Made by a program: the position numbers and the translations under genes | From: Desulfobacterales bacterium | GTDB lineage: Bacteria > Desulfobacterota > Desulfobacteria > Desulfobacterales > JAAELO01 | Assembly (NCBI GenBank): GCA_024226555.1 | Contig: JAAELO010000354.1 | Span: 1 to 38,600, forward strand | Direction: 5' to 3' | DNA length: 38,600 nucleotides | Part shown: positions 7,727 to 16,367 of the stretch, piece after piece | Layout of the letters: each line of letters begins with the position of its first letter | How positions within the stretch are numbered: position 1 is the first letter of the stretch | Notes under the pieces: generated by a model | What the model was told of the DNA's origin: nothing | The model's input: the letters and a program-made list of their open reading frames with translations, nothing else | Database searches by the model: none

Positions 7727-9459
7727 TTTTCCCTCCAAATGATATTCTCTTCAAGGCACTGTATAAAGAAAGGATTATCTTTATCAAAACTCCCTTTAAA
7801 ATTTTTCAGATAGTTATCTTTTTCATCTGATAACTCTTTTTCTATTATTTCATTATCAGCAACATAAAATATATAATTTTGTAAATCTTCATTTAGTATA
7901 TCTGAAAGATCATATAGATCAATAATTCCTTCATTTATCAGGTTTAAAATTTCATATGGGTTATGATTAAAAGTAACAAAAAAGGAATCCGGATTTAAGA
8001 AAAACTCATTGTCTCCTTCTTTTACGTTCTCCTCCTCCATCAAAAACGCTGTGTATCCAAAATATGCAGCAATATCTGAAGCAATTATACCCTCTTTTAT
8101 TTTACCCTTTTTAACAAAAACATCTTCCAGAAAATCCCTCTGGATATTAACGATGGAGTCTCCTTTAATATCTTTAAATGATTGTTCTTTTTCTATAAGA
8201 TAATTACTGAACTCTTTGAAAAATTGTGAGGGGTTAATATCAAGAGAATTAACAATTATTGAAAACCATGGAACAGCTTTTCCCTGGCTATAAAAAATAT
8301 CACAGGCTTTTGCTATATAGTCAGCTTCTTTTAGATCGTCCCTTGAAAACTCTTTAGATTCAATAACTCTGTATGGATTTTCCTTCTCAAAAGTTAATCC
8401 AAAACCATCTGCCGTTTCAAAAAGCTTTGTTCCAGGAAGAACAGAAAGAGGAAATATATCAAGATGATTTGGTACAAGGGATAGAGCATAATCAATACTT
8501 GTAAGAAAACCTTTTAATGTATCATGTGGAAGTCCATATATAAGGTCAAACCCATAAACCACACCATGTTCATGTAGAAGCAAAATGTTATCGGTAAAAA
8601 CCTCAATATCAATTGTTCTGTTTATATTTTTCAGAACATTTTGATCGCAGCTTTGCAATCCGATCTGAAGTGAGCAGTTTATCTGTGAAAAAAGGTATGC
8701 CAGCTCTTCATCTATGAATTCCGCTCTAATCTCAATTGAATAATGTATATCAGGAGCATATTCTATAAAAAGCTTTAAAAGTTCTTTTGCTTCCTTCCTG
8801 TTGTAGTTGAAGGTAGGATCAAGAACGAAAATTTCTGACACATTATTTTCATTGAAGAGTTTGAGCTCTTCTATAATCCTGTCAATTGGAAAGCGCCGAA
8901 TACCATGTTCGCCCCGTGACTCAAAACAGAAATCACATTTAAAGGGACATCCCCTGGATAGTTCCCACAATGCACCTTTATAATCCTTTAAATTCAGGGT
9001 TCCATCAAGATATGGAGATGGCAGAGAATTGAGATCAATACAATCAGATTTTTCAGGACTGTTTTGCTCCGTGAGCTTATCAAGAAGAGAGACTATTTTT
9101 TCTTCCCCCTCACCTTTGATAACATAATCTACAAGCGGATCATTATTAAGATTATCAAAGTCAGCTGTTGCTTCAGATCCGCCTAAAATAATTGTATAAT
9201 CCTTATCATTTTTCAGATTTTCAATAATATTAAAAACAAAAGGTCTGTTCCATACATACAGTGAAAAACCAATGAAATCTGCATTAGCTTCATGGATTTT
9301 TCTGATGCAGTCATCCATCGAATCAGTAAGATAAAGATCCAGTAGTTTTGTATTTATATCGCCACATCTCCTGATATTTGAAGCGAGCATGGCTGCTCCA
9401 AGTGGCACAGATTTTGGTGATTCTTCAATATGTACTGAAACAAAAAGTATTGTATACAT
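7723..9459 (-). CDS. B12-binding-domain radical SAM protein (DUF4080 type)
   Basis: A protein of 578 residues. Residues 1-130 resemble a cobalamin-binding Rossmann domain (LGAAMLASNIRR near the start, LGGSEAT near 93, VIKGEGEEKI near 113). The radical SAM core follows, with the cluster motif CPFKCDFC (Cys171, 175, 178). The C-terminal 200 residues are consistent with DUF4080. Such proteins are predicted to use a [4Fe-4S] cluster, SAM and B12 for difficult methylations or rearrangements; the reaction of this subgroup is unknown. The start ATG overlaps the TAA of the ywbE-like gene as TAATG, and the stop overlaps the HAD gene, so the three form a tight operon. Confidence 0.9.
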   Translation of the reverse strand: MYTILFVSVHIEESPKSVPLGAAMLASNIRRCGDINTKLLDLYLTDSMDDCIRKIHEANADFIGFSLYVWNRPFVFNIIENLKNDKDYTIILGGSEATADFDNLNNDPLVDYVIKGEGEEKIVSLLDKLTEQNSPEKSDCIDLNSLPSPYLDGTLNLKDYKGALWELSRGCPFKCDFCFESRGEHGIRRFPIDRIIEELKLFNENNVSEIFVLDPTFNYNRKEAKELLKLFIEYAPDIHYSIEIRAEFIDEELAYLFSQINCSLQIGLQSCDQNVLKNINRTIDIEVFTDNILLLHEHGVVYGFDLIYGLPHDTLKGFLTSIDYALSLVPNHLDIFPLSVLPGTKLFETADGFGLTFEKENPYRVIESKEFSRDDLKEADYIAKACDIFYSQGKAVPWFSIIVNSLDINPSQFFKEFSNYLIEKEQSFKDIKGDSIVNIQRDFLEDVFVKKGKIKEGIIASDIAAYFGYTAFLMEEENVKEGDNEFFLNPDSFFVTFNHNPYEILNLINEGIIDLYDLSDILNEDLQNYIFYVADNEIIEKELSDEKDNYLKNFKGSFDKDNPFFIQCLEENIIWREK

Positions 9460-9650
9460 TATAAAATCTCTTTTACTCTCCCAACGGAACCACATTCAAG
9501 ACGCACTTTTATTCCGTGTGTATGTTGGGGCGATTTTGTAAGAATATCCTTAATGATGCCTTTTGTTAAAGTCCCGCTTCTTTGATCTTTCTTAAGTACA
9601 ATATTTACAGTTAAGCCCTTTTTTAAATTAGCTCTTATAGTCCCACTCAT
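9459..9650 (-). CDS. ywbE: YwbE family small protein (DUF2196)
   Basis: A protein of 63 residues that is end-to-end recognisable as YwbE/DUF2196. Conserved blocks are NIVLKKDQRSGTLTKGI, ILTKSP, HGIKVRLE and VGRVKEI. The family is widespread, small and functionally uncharacterised; the basic, beta-rich composition would suit RNA or nucleic-acid binding, but that is inference. AAGGAG lies about 7 nt before the ATG. It is the first gene of an operon with the radical SAM and HAD genes and overlaps the former by one base. Confidence 0.9.
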   Translation of the reverse strand: MSGTIRANLKKGLTVNIVLKKDQRSGTLTKGIIKDILTKSPQHTHGIKVRLECGSVGRVKEIL

Positions 9651-9691
9651 TGTAACTCCTTTTTATAACAAATAATAAGTTTACTGGATCT

Positions 9692-9720
9692 ATCATACTG
9701 CAAAGATATCTTACAGGCAA
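9692..9720 (-). promoter_or_regulatory. Sigma-70-like promoter of the ywbE - radical SAM - HAD operon
   Basis: On the minus strand TTGCCT (9720-9715) is followed after exactly 17 bp by TATGAT (9697-9692). The predicted start of transcription lies about 35 nt before the ywbE start codon. Confidence 0.55.
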
Positions 9721-9975
9721 AAAGTTATTTTTAAGTTATAATTATCAAAAAATTTAATTTTTTTTTATTAAAAAAACATATTCACGTATTTCTGTAAATA
9801 GTTGTATAATTAATGTTTTTCAATGATATCAAACCTGTTTTAATCATCTTTTTATTGACAAAAGGTTAGGCCTATGAGGAATATGAATCTTTATTTGTGT
9901 AGAAGTAATGATACTCCGGGTTTCATAAAATCACACTAATAAATCCAATGATTTTATATACCGGGTCAATAAAGT

Positions 9976-10094
9976 GAACTTCTAATAATTAGAGATTTGA
10001 TTGAAATAGATTAAAAGTTTTTTTTATAAAAACTTATTTTTTGCTCTTTTGGCGATCGAGCGTTCAGTCATTTTAGAATTATTTGGAGATTCCC
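9976..10094. repeat. Family-1 MITE-like repeat, diverged copy E
   Basis: Begins GAACTTCTAATAATTAGAG, contains TTGATTGAAATAGATT and a T-run followed by TTTTGCTCTTTTGGCGATCG, and ends TTATTTGGAGATTCCC. The ends match the family; the core is poorly conserved, so this is an old copy. It makes up part of the leader region of the ferredoxin gene at 10117. The rest of the 9721-10116 gap is AT-rich, with a TATAAT-like box at 9805-9810 and an imperfect hairpin around 9925-9963. Confidence 0.6.
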
Positions 10095-10116
10095 AAATTT
10101 AAGAAATATAAAGAAT

Positions 10117-10347
10117 ATGGACAAAATAAAGTTCAGAAGTGAAAGATGCAAAGGGTGTGGACTTTGCGTAATTGCATGTCCCAAGGATGTATTAAAAATC
10201 GGAGCAGAGCTTAACCGTGCAGGTTATCCTGTTATTGAAATTACTGATATGGAATCTTGTACAAGCTGCACTTTCTGCGCAGAGATATGTCCTGATGTTG
10301 TTATATCGGTATTTAAAAAAATGGGAGATAAAAAAGGTGGCAAATAA
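10117..10347 (+). CDS. 2-oxoacid:ferredoxin oxidoreductase, delta subunit (2x[4Fe-4S] ferredoxin)
   Basis: A protein of 76 residues with two CxxCxxCxxxCP motifs (Cys11, 14, 17, 21 and Cys48, 51, 54, 58), each binding a [4Fe-4S] cluster. It passes electrons from the TPP-bearing core of the enzyme to free ferredoxin. It is the first gene of a four-gene operon in the order delta-alpha-beta-gamma, typical of KorDABC and VorDBAC systems. The alpha start lies inside its last codons, so the two are translationally coupled. Confidence 0.93.
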   Translation: MDKIKFRSERCKGCGLCVIACPKDVLKIGAELNRAGYPVIEITDMESCTSCTFCAEICPDVVISVFKKMGDKKGGK

Positions 10348-11398
10348 AGAACTTGTAAAAGGTAATGAAGCCATTGCAATGGGGGCTATTGAAGCCGGCT
10401 GCAAATTTTATTTTGGTTATCCCATTACGCCTCAAAATGAGATTCCTGAATACATGGCTAAAAACCTTGATAACGAAGGCGGTACATTCGTTCAGGCAGA
10501 GAGTGAGGTCGCATCAATCAACATGCTCTTAGGGGCTGGATCTACAGGATCAAGAGCTATGACCTCATCTTCGAGCCCTGGTATCTCTCTTAAACAGGAA
10601 GGCATCTCATATATGTGTGGAAGCCAGATTCCTGGTGTCATTGTAAATATGAGCCGAAGTGGACCCGGCCTTGGTGGAATCTCTCCATCCCAGGGCGATT
10701 ATTTCCAGTCAACAAGAGGTGGTGGACATGGTGATTACAGAACTATGGTTTTAGCACCAGCTTCTGTTCAGGAAAATTACGATCTCACCATGAAAGCATT
10801 TGATCTTTCAGACGAATATAGAAATCCTGTCCTGGTTTTGGGAGACGCACTTTTAGGTCAGATGAAAGAGCCCATTACAAGAAATAAATATAAGAAAAAA
10901 GAGTATAAGCAGGACTGGATTTTAGATGGGGCAAAAGGTCGTGAAAGAAGACGCATCAAATCCCTCTACCTTGCAGATGGTGATTTGACAGATCACAACT
11001 GGATGCTGTTTGAAAAATATGAGAGCATGAAAAAAGATATTATGTTTGAAACAAAATATCTTGAAGATTCAAAAATGGTTATTGTTGCATTTGGTTCTGT
11101 AGCAAGAATCCTTAAGTCATCCATTGCTATGGCAAGGGAACAAGGTATGAAAGTAGGTCTTTTCAGGCCAATTACTCTATATCCGTTCCCCACAGAAGAG
11201 CTTTCAAAAGTTGCTGATTCTATTAAAAATTTCATGTCCATAGAGTTAAGTACCGGACAGATGATTGAAGATGTGAAACTTTCTGTTGGTGCACAAAATA
11301 CAACAGTTGATTTCTATGGAAGACCTCCCGGATCTATACCATCACCTGATGAGTTTCTTGAGGAGATAAAAACAATTTATGAAAAAAGGATTAAATAG
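10337..11398 (+). CDS. 2-oxoacid:ferredoxin oxidoreductase, alpha subunit (VorB/KorA type)
   Basis: A protein of 353 residues. GNEAIAMGAIEAGCKFYFGY and PITPQNEIPEYMA at the N-terminus mark the pyrimidine-binding half of this enzyme family, and the GLFRPITLYPFP region belongs to the C-terminal transketolase-like domain. With the beta subunit it decarboxylates a 2-oxoacid oxidatively (branched-chain 2-oxoacid or 2-oxoglutarate) to the acyl-CoA, or runs in reverse in some anaerobes. I chose GTG at 10337, with GGGAGA about 8 nt upstream, which overlaps the delta gene by 11 bases. A longer reading from 10217 would only translate the delta gene in a second frame. The overall look is closer to VorB, but substrate assignment is tentative. 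Confidence 0.9.
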   Translation: MANKELVKGNEAIAMGAIEAGCKFYFGYPITPQNEIPEYMAKNLDNEGGTFVQAESEVASINMLLGAGSTGSRAMTSSSSPGISLKQEGISYMCGSQIPGVIVNMSRSGPGLGGISPSQGDYFQSTRGGGHGDYRTMVLAPASVQENYDLTMKAFDLSDEYRNPVLVLGDALLGQMKEPITRNKYKKKEYKQDWILDGAKGRERRRIKSLYLADGDLTDHNWMLFEKYESMKKDIMFETKYLEDSKMVIVAFGSVARILKSSIAMAREQGMKVGLFRPITLYPFPTEELSKVADSIKNFMSIELSTGQMIEDVKLSVGAQNTTVDFYGRPPGSIPSPDEFLEEIKTIYEKRIK

Positions 11399-12136
11399 AT
11401 GAAGCAGGTATTTAAAAGACCGGAGAGTTTGGTTGATGTACCTACGCATTTTTGCCCGGGATGTCATCACGGAACTATACATAGACTGGTTGCAGAGTGT
11501 CTGGATCATTACGGATTAAGAGATAAAACAATTGGGGTTGCATCTGTTGGTTGCTCTGTTTTCATGTATGACTATTTTGATGTAGATGTCGTTGAAGCGC
11601 CACACGGTAGAGCTCCAGCAGTTGCAACTGGTGTTAAGAGATCAAAACCAGATCATTTTGTTATGACCTATCAGGGAGATGGGGATTTAGCATCAATTGG
11701 TGCAGCTGAAATTATACATGCAGCAAACCGGGGTGAAAAACTAACTGTCATTTTTGTAAATAATACTGTTTATGGAATGACAGGTGGACAGATGGCTCCA
11801 ACAACCATGATTGGTCAGGAAACAACAACTTCACCATATGGTCGTGAAGAGGAGTCCGCAGGCCCTCCCATTCGTATTGCAGAAATAATGGCAGGATTAG
11901 GTGGAACGTCATTTGTTGGAAGAGGTGCTGTTGATACTCCAAAAAACCTGATGAAAGCAAAAAAGATGCTTAAAAGGGCTTTTGAAGTTCAAATCAATAA
12001 TGAAGGATTTGGCTTCATGGAGTTTTTATCAACATGCCCAACAAACTGGAGAATGACAGCTGAAAAAGCAAATGAAAGAATAGCAGACGAGTTAATACCA
12101 TACTTTCCACTTGGGGTTTTTAAAGGAGATAAATAA
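11399..12136 (+). CDS. 2-oxoacid:ferredoxin oxidoreductase, beta (TPP-binding) subunit
   Basis: A protein of 245 residues carrying the thiamine pyrophosphate site: GDGD at 93-96 followed by NN at 121-122 and YGMTGGQ. An N-terminal CPGC (Cys19, 22) plus a further Cys near 52 would ligate a proximal [4Fe-4S] cluster. Together with the alpha subunit it forms the catalytic core. The ATG follows the alpha stop immediately, and its own stop overlaps the gamma start (TAATG). Confidence 0.93.
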   Translation: MKQVFKRPESLVDVPTHFCPGCHHGTIHRLVAECLDHYGLRDKTIGVASVGCSVFMYDYFDVDVVEAPHGRAPAVATGVKRSKPDHFVMTYQGDGDLASIGAAEIIHAANRGEKLTVIFVNNTVYGMTGGQMAPTTMIGQETTTSPYGREEESAGPPIRIAEIMAGLGGTSFVGRGAVDTPKNLMKAKKMLKRAFEVQINNEGFGFMEFLSTCPTNWRMTAEKANERIADELIPYFPLGVFKGDK

Positions 12137-12678
12137 TGTATTTTGACACTATAATTGCCGGATTCGGCGGGCAAGGGGTAATGCTTATTGGTAACATCCT
12201 TGCTTATGCAGGAATTGCAGAGGAAAAAAATGTAACATACATGCCTGTTTATGGTGTTGAGATGAGAGGTGGAACAGCAAATTGTACGATTGTTGTTTCA
12301 GATGATGAGATTGGTTCTCCAATTATTCAGAATCCTGTATCAGCTATTATCATGAACGTTCCATCCCTTGATAAGTTTGCTCCAAGAGTAAAAGATGACG
12401 GATTTATGATTATAAATTCAACTCTTATAACCGAGGAGGATATGAAGCCTTTTAATAGCAAAACATATGCTATGGTTCCAAGCCGTGACATTGCAATAGA
12501 ATCTGCCGGAAACGAGAAACTCGCAAATATGGTTGTTTTAGGTGCAACTATTAAGAAAAGCGGGATAGTTCAGCTCTCTTCCATGGAGAAGGCTCTTACA
12601 GCCGGACTTGATAAAAGGTATCATCATCTGATTGATGCCAACCTTAAGGCTCTTCAGGGTGGAGCAGATTTCGTATAA
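12136..12678 (+). CDS. 2-oxoacid:ferredoxin oxidoreductase, gamma subunit
   Basis: A protein of 180 residues with GFGGQG at 9-14 and MRGGTANCTIVVS, hallmarks of the gamma domain of pyruvate/2-oxoacid:ferredoxin oxidoreductases (Pfam POR), which helps position CoA. It is the last gene of the operon, overlapping the beta stop by one base and followed seven bases later by a strong terminator. Confidence 0.93.
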   Translation: MYFDTIIAGFGGQGVMLIGNILAYAGIAEEKNVTYMPVYGVEMRGGTANCTIVVSDDEIGSPIIQNPVSAIIMNVPSLDKFAPRVKDDGFMIINSTLITEEDMKPFNSKTYAMVPSRDIAIESAGNEKLANMVVLGATIKKSGIVQLSSMEKALTAGLDKRYHHLIDANLKALQGGADFV

Positions 12679-12684
12679 AAACAG

Positions 12685-12716
12685 AAGCCTCTTATTTATC
12701 AATTAAGAGGCTTTTT
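12685..12716 (+). terminator. Rho-independent terminator of the 2-oxoacid oxidoreductase operon
   Basis: AAGCCTCTTA (12685-12694) pairs perfectly with TAAGAGGCTT (12704-12713), and the T-run continues to 12716. Confidence 0.9.
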
Positions 12717-12746
12717 AATTAGAAGTCATCTCAAAAATACAAAACC

Positions 12747-12768
12747 AAAGCTTTTTGTAAAAAGCTTT
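12747..12768. repeat. Near-perfect palindrome between the oxidoreductase operon and the macrodomain gene
   Basis: AAAGCTTTTT and AAAAAGCTTT are separated by two bases. It follows a terminator that already ends the upstream operon, so it may be a repeat or a regulatory palindrome rather than a second terminator. Confidence 0.4.
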
Positions 12769-12849
12769 ACCAAAAACTTATGATGGCACTTCGTGCAAAA
12801 AAACCTGCAGCACATCTTAGTTTAGTAAAAAGCAAATAGCTCTTTAAGA

Positions 12850-12865
12850 GTTATTAGAGGTTCCC
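12850..12865 (+). repeat. Family-1 repeat, right-end remnant
   Basis: GTTATTAGAGGTTCCC is the exact right terminal repeat of family 1. The matching left end is not recognisable upstream, so the rest of the element is lost or badly diverged. Confidence 0.6.
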
Positions 12866-12908
12866 TATATTGGCTTATAAACAAATTACTTTAAACAGGG
12901 TTTATACA

Positions 12909-13421
12909 ATGGACAATATAATAATAGTCAAAGATGATATAACCACAGCGGCTGTTGATGCAATTGTAAATGCTGCAAATCCAAAAATGCTTGGTGGTGG
13001 AGGTGTGGATGGAGCAATTCATAGAACTGCCGGACCGAAACTATTGGAAGAGTGCAGGAAAGTTAAATCAACAAATGGAATTCGCTGCCCTTTCGGGGAA
13101 GCAAGGATTACTCCCGGATGTGATTTGAAAGCAAAATATGTGATACATACTGTGGGGCCAAGATACCGAATTGAAAAAGATCCAGAGAAATTATTAACTT
13201 CAGCCTATAAAAATAGCCTCGATCTTGCTATATCAAATGGTTGTGAATCAATAGCTTTTCCTGCTATTTCATGTGGAGCATATGGTTATCCACACAATGA
13301 TGCAGCAAAAATTTCTACCTCTGTATGTAAAAGACCAGAATATAAAGACTTAAAAATATACTTCTATCTTTTTAGTGATCAACTTGTAGATATCTGGAAA
13401 TCTCAATTAGAATCTGTTTAG
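12909..13421 (+). CDS. Macrodomain protein (ADP-ribose / O-acetyl-ADP-ribose hydrolase, YmdB-like)
   Basis: A single macrodomain of 170 residues. VDAIVNAANPKMLGGGG and DGAIHRTAGP hold the ADP-ribose-binding asparagine and the glycine loop. IRCPFGEARITPGCDLKAKY and FPAISCGAYGYP complete the fold. Members remove ADP-ribose from proteins or nucleic acids or deacetylate O-acetyl-ADP-ribose. I chose the ATG at 12909, with CAGGG about 9 nt upstream; a TTG at 12870 also opens the frame but lies within repeat-derived sequence. Its TAG stop borrows its G from the adjoining family-1 half-repeat. Confidence 0.9.
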   Translation: MDNIIIVKDDITTAAVDAIVNAANPKMLGGGGVDGAIHRTAGPKLLEECRKVKSTNGIRCPFGEARITPGCDLKAKYVIHTVGPRYRIEKDPEKLLTSAYKNSLDLAISNGCESIAFPAISCGAYGYPHNDAAKISTSVCKRPEYKDLKIYFYLFSDQLVDIWKSQLESV

Positions 13422-13462
13422 GGAAACTCTAATAATTAGAATTTTTGATGAAATACAAGGCA
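13422..13462 (-). repeat. Family-1 MITE-like repeat, half copy F
   Basis: GGAAACTCTAATAATTAGAA followed by TTTTTGATGAAATACAAGGC is the reversed right half of the element. Beyond 13462 the similarity stops. It lies between the convergent macrodomain and MipA genes. Confidence 0.75.
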
Positions 13463-13540
13463 ACAAGTTATGAAGTTGTATATAATCATACCACGAATGA
13501 CTTGCAACGATGTATTTACGGCAAAATCGGTAATACTAAA

Positions 13541-14347
13541 TTAGAATTTATATGATAACCCTATAGCACTAAAATATTGGTCTTTATCCTTTACAATGGG
13601 ACTATCCGCTGCATCAGATACAAGTCTTGTATAATTCCCAATAATCTGAATACCCCAGTTTTTTGAAAGATTTAAAATTCCAACAATGTTTGCACCTACT
13701 GACTTGAAACCTGCCTCAGCAGTATAAACAGCAAGTCCGGATTGTGAGGACTGGGTTGAATTTACACTAAAATATTTCTCCATATATTTATCACTTGCAT
13801 AGGTAGCTTTTACACCAGTTACTATAATAAAAGCCTTACTTAAAGGCAGCATCAGGCCTAATCCATAATTACATTGATATCCTGTATTTTCACCAGTAAA
13901 CTGTTTTTCGTACCCTGCGTTTAAAGATAGCAGACCTAATTTTATTTTAAGTCCCACATTACCTTTTGCACCATCTTCAACGTCTCCTAATCCATTCAGA
14001 TCTGTAGAATCGTCTTCATTTCTACCAGCTTCATATCCAACAGCGGTTGTTAATTCAACGAATTTTCCTTTCCATAAGAACATTCCAAGTCCATCTATAT
14101 TAAAAAAATACCTGTCATATTTTATTTCAATTATTGGAAACCCAATTTCGTTATAATCATCAGAACCTTCATAATTGGGCTTATATATTCCCATCACACC
14201 TATTTTTATGAAATCTTCATCTCTCTCTTTTCTTTTATTTTCAACTCTCTCTTTTCCCTTTTTATACTTTGATTGAGCAAAGGAATTTTCAACTAAAACT
14301 ATTGTAAATAATCCAACTATTAAAATCATTATTAAATTACGGGTCAT
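13541..14347 (-). CDS. MipA/OmpV family outer-membrane protein
   Basis: A protein of 268 residues. A Sec signal peptide spans about residues 1-24 (hydrophobic core ILIVGLFTIVLV, cleavage after SFA). The mature part is rich in alternating strands, has the family-typical GVMGIYKPNYEGSDDYN near the start, and ends in YKF, an aromatic C-terminus typical of beta-barrel insertion. MipA-like proteins were described as scaffolds for murein enzymes and are often regulated by two-component systems. It follows the kinase gene by 23 nt, with GGAGATG before its ATG, so it is likely the last gene of the efflux/two-component operon. Confidence 0.85.
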   Translation of the reverse strand: MTRNLIMILIVGLFTIVLVENSFAQSKYKKGKERVENKRKERDEDFIKIGVMGIYKPNYEGSDDYNEIGFPIIEIKYDRYFFNIDGLGMFLWKGKFVELTTAVGYEAGRNEDDSTDLNGLGDVEDGAKGNVGLKIKLGLLSLNAGYEKQFTGENTGYQCNYGLGLMLPLSKAFIIVTGVKATYASDKYMEKYFSVNSTQSSQSGLAVYTAEAGFKSVGANIVGILNLSKNWGIQIIGNYTRLVSDAADSPIVKDKDQYFSAIGLSYKF

Positions 14348-14370
14348 TGCATCTCCAAAATTAATATTTT

Positions 14371-15639
14371 TTAAAAAACAAGTCTTGCTATTGTACCACT
14401 TTCAACAGAACTTTCAATCTCAAGTTTCCATGAAAATCTTAAACAAAGTTGTTTTACAATCGATAATCCAAGGCCAAAACCTTTACTGTCTGCACCTTTA
14501 ATATGAGCCTTTGTAACATGTTCCAGATCATCTTTGTTAATTCCTGACCCTGTGTCTGATACTTCAATATAATCCTCTTTTACTTTAATACTAACACTTC
14601 CGGTATTCGTATAATTGAAGGCATTACGTATTAAGTTTGTAACAGCTATTTTAAAAACGGGTTCCAGGGTATTTATGTCTGGGTTTCCATCTGACACAAC
14701 TGAAACCTTAACATCCTTCCCATGAAGAAGATATCTGTTATCATCAATACAACTTTCAACAACATTTTTAACATTACATAAAGAAAGATTTTCTTCCACA
14801 TTTGATTCGCGACCTAACCAAAGAAACGTTTCAATTGTCGTTTCCATATCCTTAACTGATCTTTCTATTCTTTTAAGGGTGTCTTCTCTTTTTTCCTTCT
14901 TCTCATCAGGAATATTTTGTAAAAGTTCAACAGCACCCTTAATTATTGTTACAGGAGTCCTCAATTCATGGCTGGCATCCCGTGTAAACTGTTTTTCTCT
15001 TCCTATAAATGAATTTATTCTTTTCATTGAATCCTCCAGAGCAACTGCTAAAACACCAACCTCATCCTCTTTAAACTCATCTGATAGATCAAGCTGAAGG
15101 TTTTCAGGATCTGTTTTTATCACCATACCATAAAGCTTTTTAATGGGATTAATTAGTTTGCTGGATGTATATAAACCAACTATCAAGCTAAGAAAAACAG
15201 ATGCTATAAATCCATATATTAATATGTCAATGAGCCTTCTTTTTCTGTTAAGTAATTTGTCTAAAGCTTTATCATCATGCAAAATATATAGTACTTTACC
15301 ATCTTTAAGAGTTTTTATTGCTATACTGTATCTGCCACCCATATCACTACTAAAATAAATACCATCACTTAGTTTCTCAGTTTTTATTCTCGTATCCATT
15401 GGTAATTCCTCCCTTCCAATGTATAGAGAACTAAACAGAAAATATCTGATTCCCTTTCCATCACGATAATATTTTTCTGTGAAGAATTTAATCTCCTCTC
15501 CAAATCGTTTCTTTTGCATATCTTTCTCAACATACTGGGAAGAGATGTAGATAAAAATTGCGTAAGAGCAGGACAGCATAAAACCAAATACACAAAAAGA
15601 CAGAAAAATTGAAAAGCGATAGCTCTTATGAAACTTCAT
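14371..15639 (-). CDS. Sensor histidine kinase
   Basis: An inner-membrane kinase of 422 residues. TM1 is about 9-32, followed by a small periplasmic sensor domain of about 100 residues, TM2 about 137-158 and a linker with HAMP-like features. The dimerisation domain has the H-box FTRDASHELRTP (His224). The ATPase domain has NLIRNAFNYTN (N-box), VSDTGSGI (G1) and GFGLGLSIVKQL (G2). It starts 3 nt after the regulator stop, so the pair is co-translated. The signal is unknown; the context suggests a toxic compound or envelope stress handled by the pump. Confidence 0.92.
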   Translation of the reverse strand: MKFHKSYRFSIFLSFCVFGFMLSCSYAIFIYISSQYVEKDMQKKRFGEEIKFFTEKYYRDGKGIRYFLFSSLYIGREELPMDTRIKTEKLSDGIYFSSDMGGRYSIAIKTLKDGKVLYILHDDKALDKLLNRKRRLIDILIYGFIASVFLSLIVGLYTSSKLINPIKKLYGMVIKTDPENLQLDLSDEFKEDEVGVLAVALEDSMKRINSFIGREKQFTRDASHELRTPVTIIKGAVELLQNIPDEKKEKREDTLKRIERSVKDMETTIETFLWLGRESNVEENLSLCNVKNVVESCIDDNRYLLHGKDVKVSVVSDGNPDINTLEPVFKIAVTNLIRNAFNYTNTGSVSIKVKEDYIEVSDTGSGINKDDLEHVTKAHIKGADSKGFGLGLSIVKQLCLRFSWKLEIESSVESGTIARLVF

Positions 15640-15642
15640 TAA

Positions 15643-16332
15643 TTAATCCTCTGAATATATTTTATAACCAACACCATGGATAGTATGGATTAGATTTTTT
15701 TCAAAAGGTTTGTCTATCTTTTGTCTCAATGTATAGAGATGACTTCTCAAGGCATCACTTCCAGGTGGCATATCTCCCCAAAGTGAGTGTTCAAGATCTT
15801 TTCTTTTTACAACATTGGGTGAGGCTTCCATCAAAACCTTTAAAATATTCAAACATATTTTATTTAATTCGATCTGTAATCCGCTGCGGAATACTTTTAA
15901 TGAACCAGGCTCAAGGGTAAGATCGCTTACGGAAAGAGTTATTTCTCTTTTTTTTACTTCTCTTTTTGCAAGAACTTTCACTCTTGCATAGAGTTCCTGA
16001 AGTGCAAAGGGTTTTACAAGATAGTCGTCTGCACCTGAGTCAAAACCTTTCAGTTTGTCGTCAAGTGTATCCCGTGCTGTTAGCATTAGAACGGGTGTAT
16101 TATTGTTTGCCTCTTCACGTAATTTCCTGCAAACACTTAAACCATCCATCCCCGGCATCATAATATCTAAAATTATGATATCGTAAATTTCAGTGAGAGC
16201 AAGATGCAAACCACCAATACCATCATGGGCAAAATCTATTATATGCCCCTTTGTTTCGAGGTAATCACCAATATTTTCTGCAAGATCCCGGTTATCTTCC
16301 ACTATTAAAATTCTTAAATTCGTATTTTCCAT
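15643..16332 (-). CDS. OmpR/PhoB-family response regulator
   Basis: A protein of 229 residues. The receiver has acidic residues at 12-13, the phosphoacceptor Asp56 in IIILDIMMPGMDG and Lys107 in DDYLVKPFA. A winged-helix effector domain ends in LRSHLYTLRQKIDKPF and HTIHGVGYKIY. It is paired with the kinase immediately downstream and lies in the same strand block as the TolC, RND and fusion-protein genes. Four GTGAAAT boxes on an 11-bp period before the first gene of that block are the kind of direct repeat this family binds. Confidence 0.93.
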   Translation of the reverse strand: MENTNLRILIVEDNRDLAENIGDYLETKGHIIDFAHDGIGGLHLALTEIYDIIILDIMMPGMDGLSVCRKLREEANNNTPVLMLTARDTLDDKLKGFDSGADDYLVKPFALQELYARVKVLAKREVKKREITLSVSDLTLEPGSLKVFRSGLQIELNKICLNILKVLMEASPNVVKRKDLEHSLWGDMPPGSDALRSHLYTLRQKIDKPFEKNLIHTIHGVGYKIYSED

Positions 16333-16367
16333 TTTAACTCCACTAAGAGATTATTTATGAAGTCCCA

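Noticed and set aside
10217-10336. Upstream extension of the oxidoreductase alpha subunit
   Set aside because: These codons only read the ferredoxin gene in a second frame; the GTG at 10337 with its ribosome-binding site gives the normal family N-terminus.
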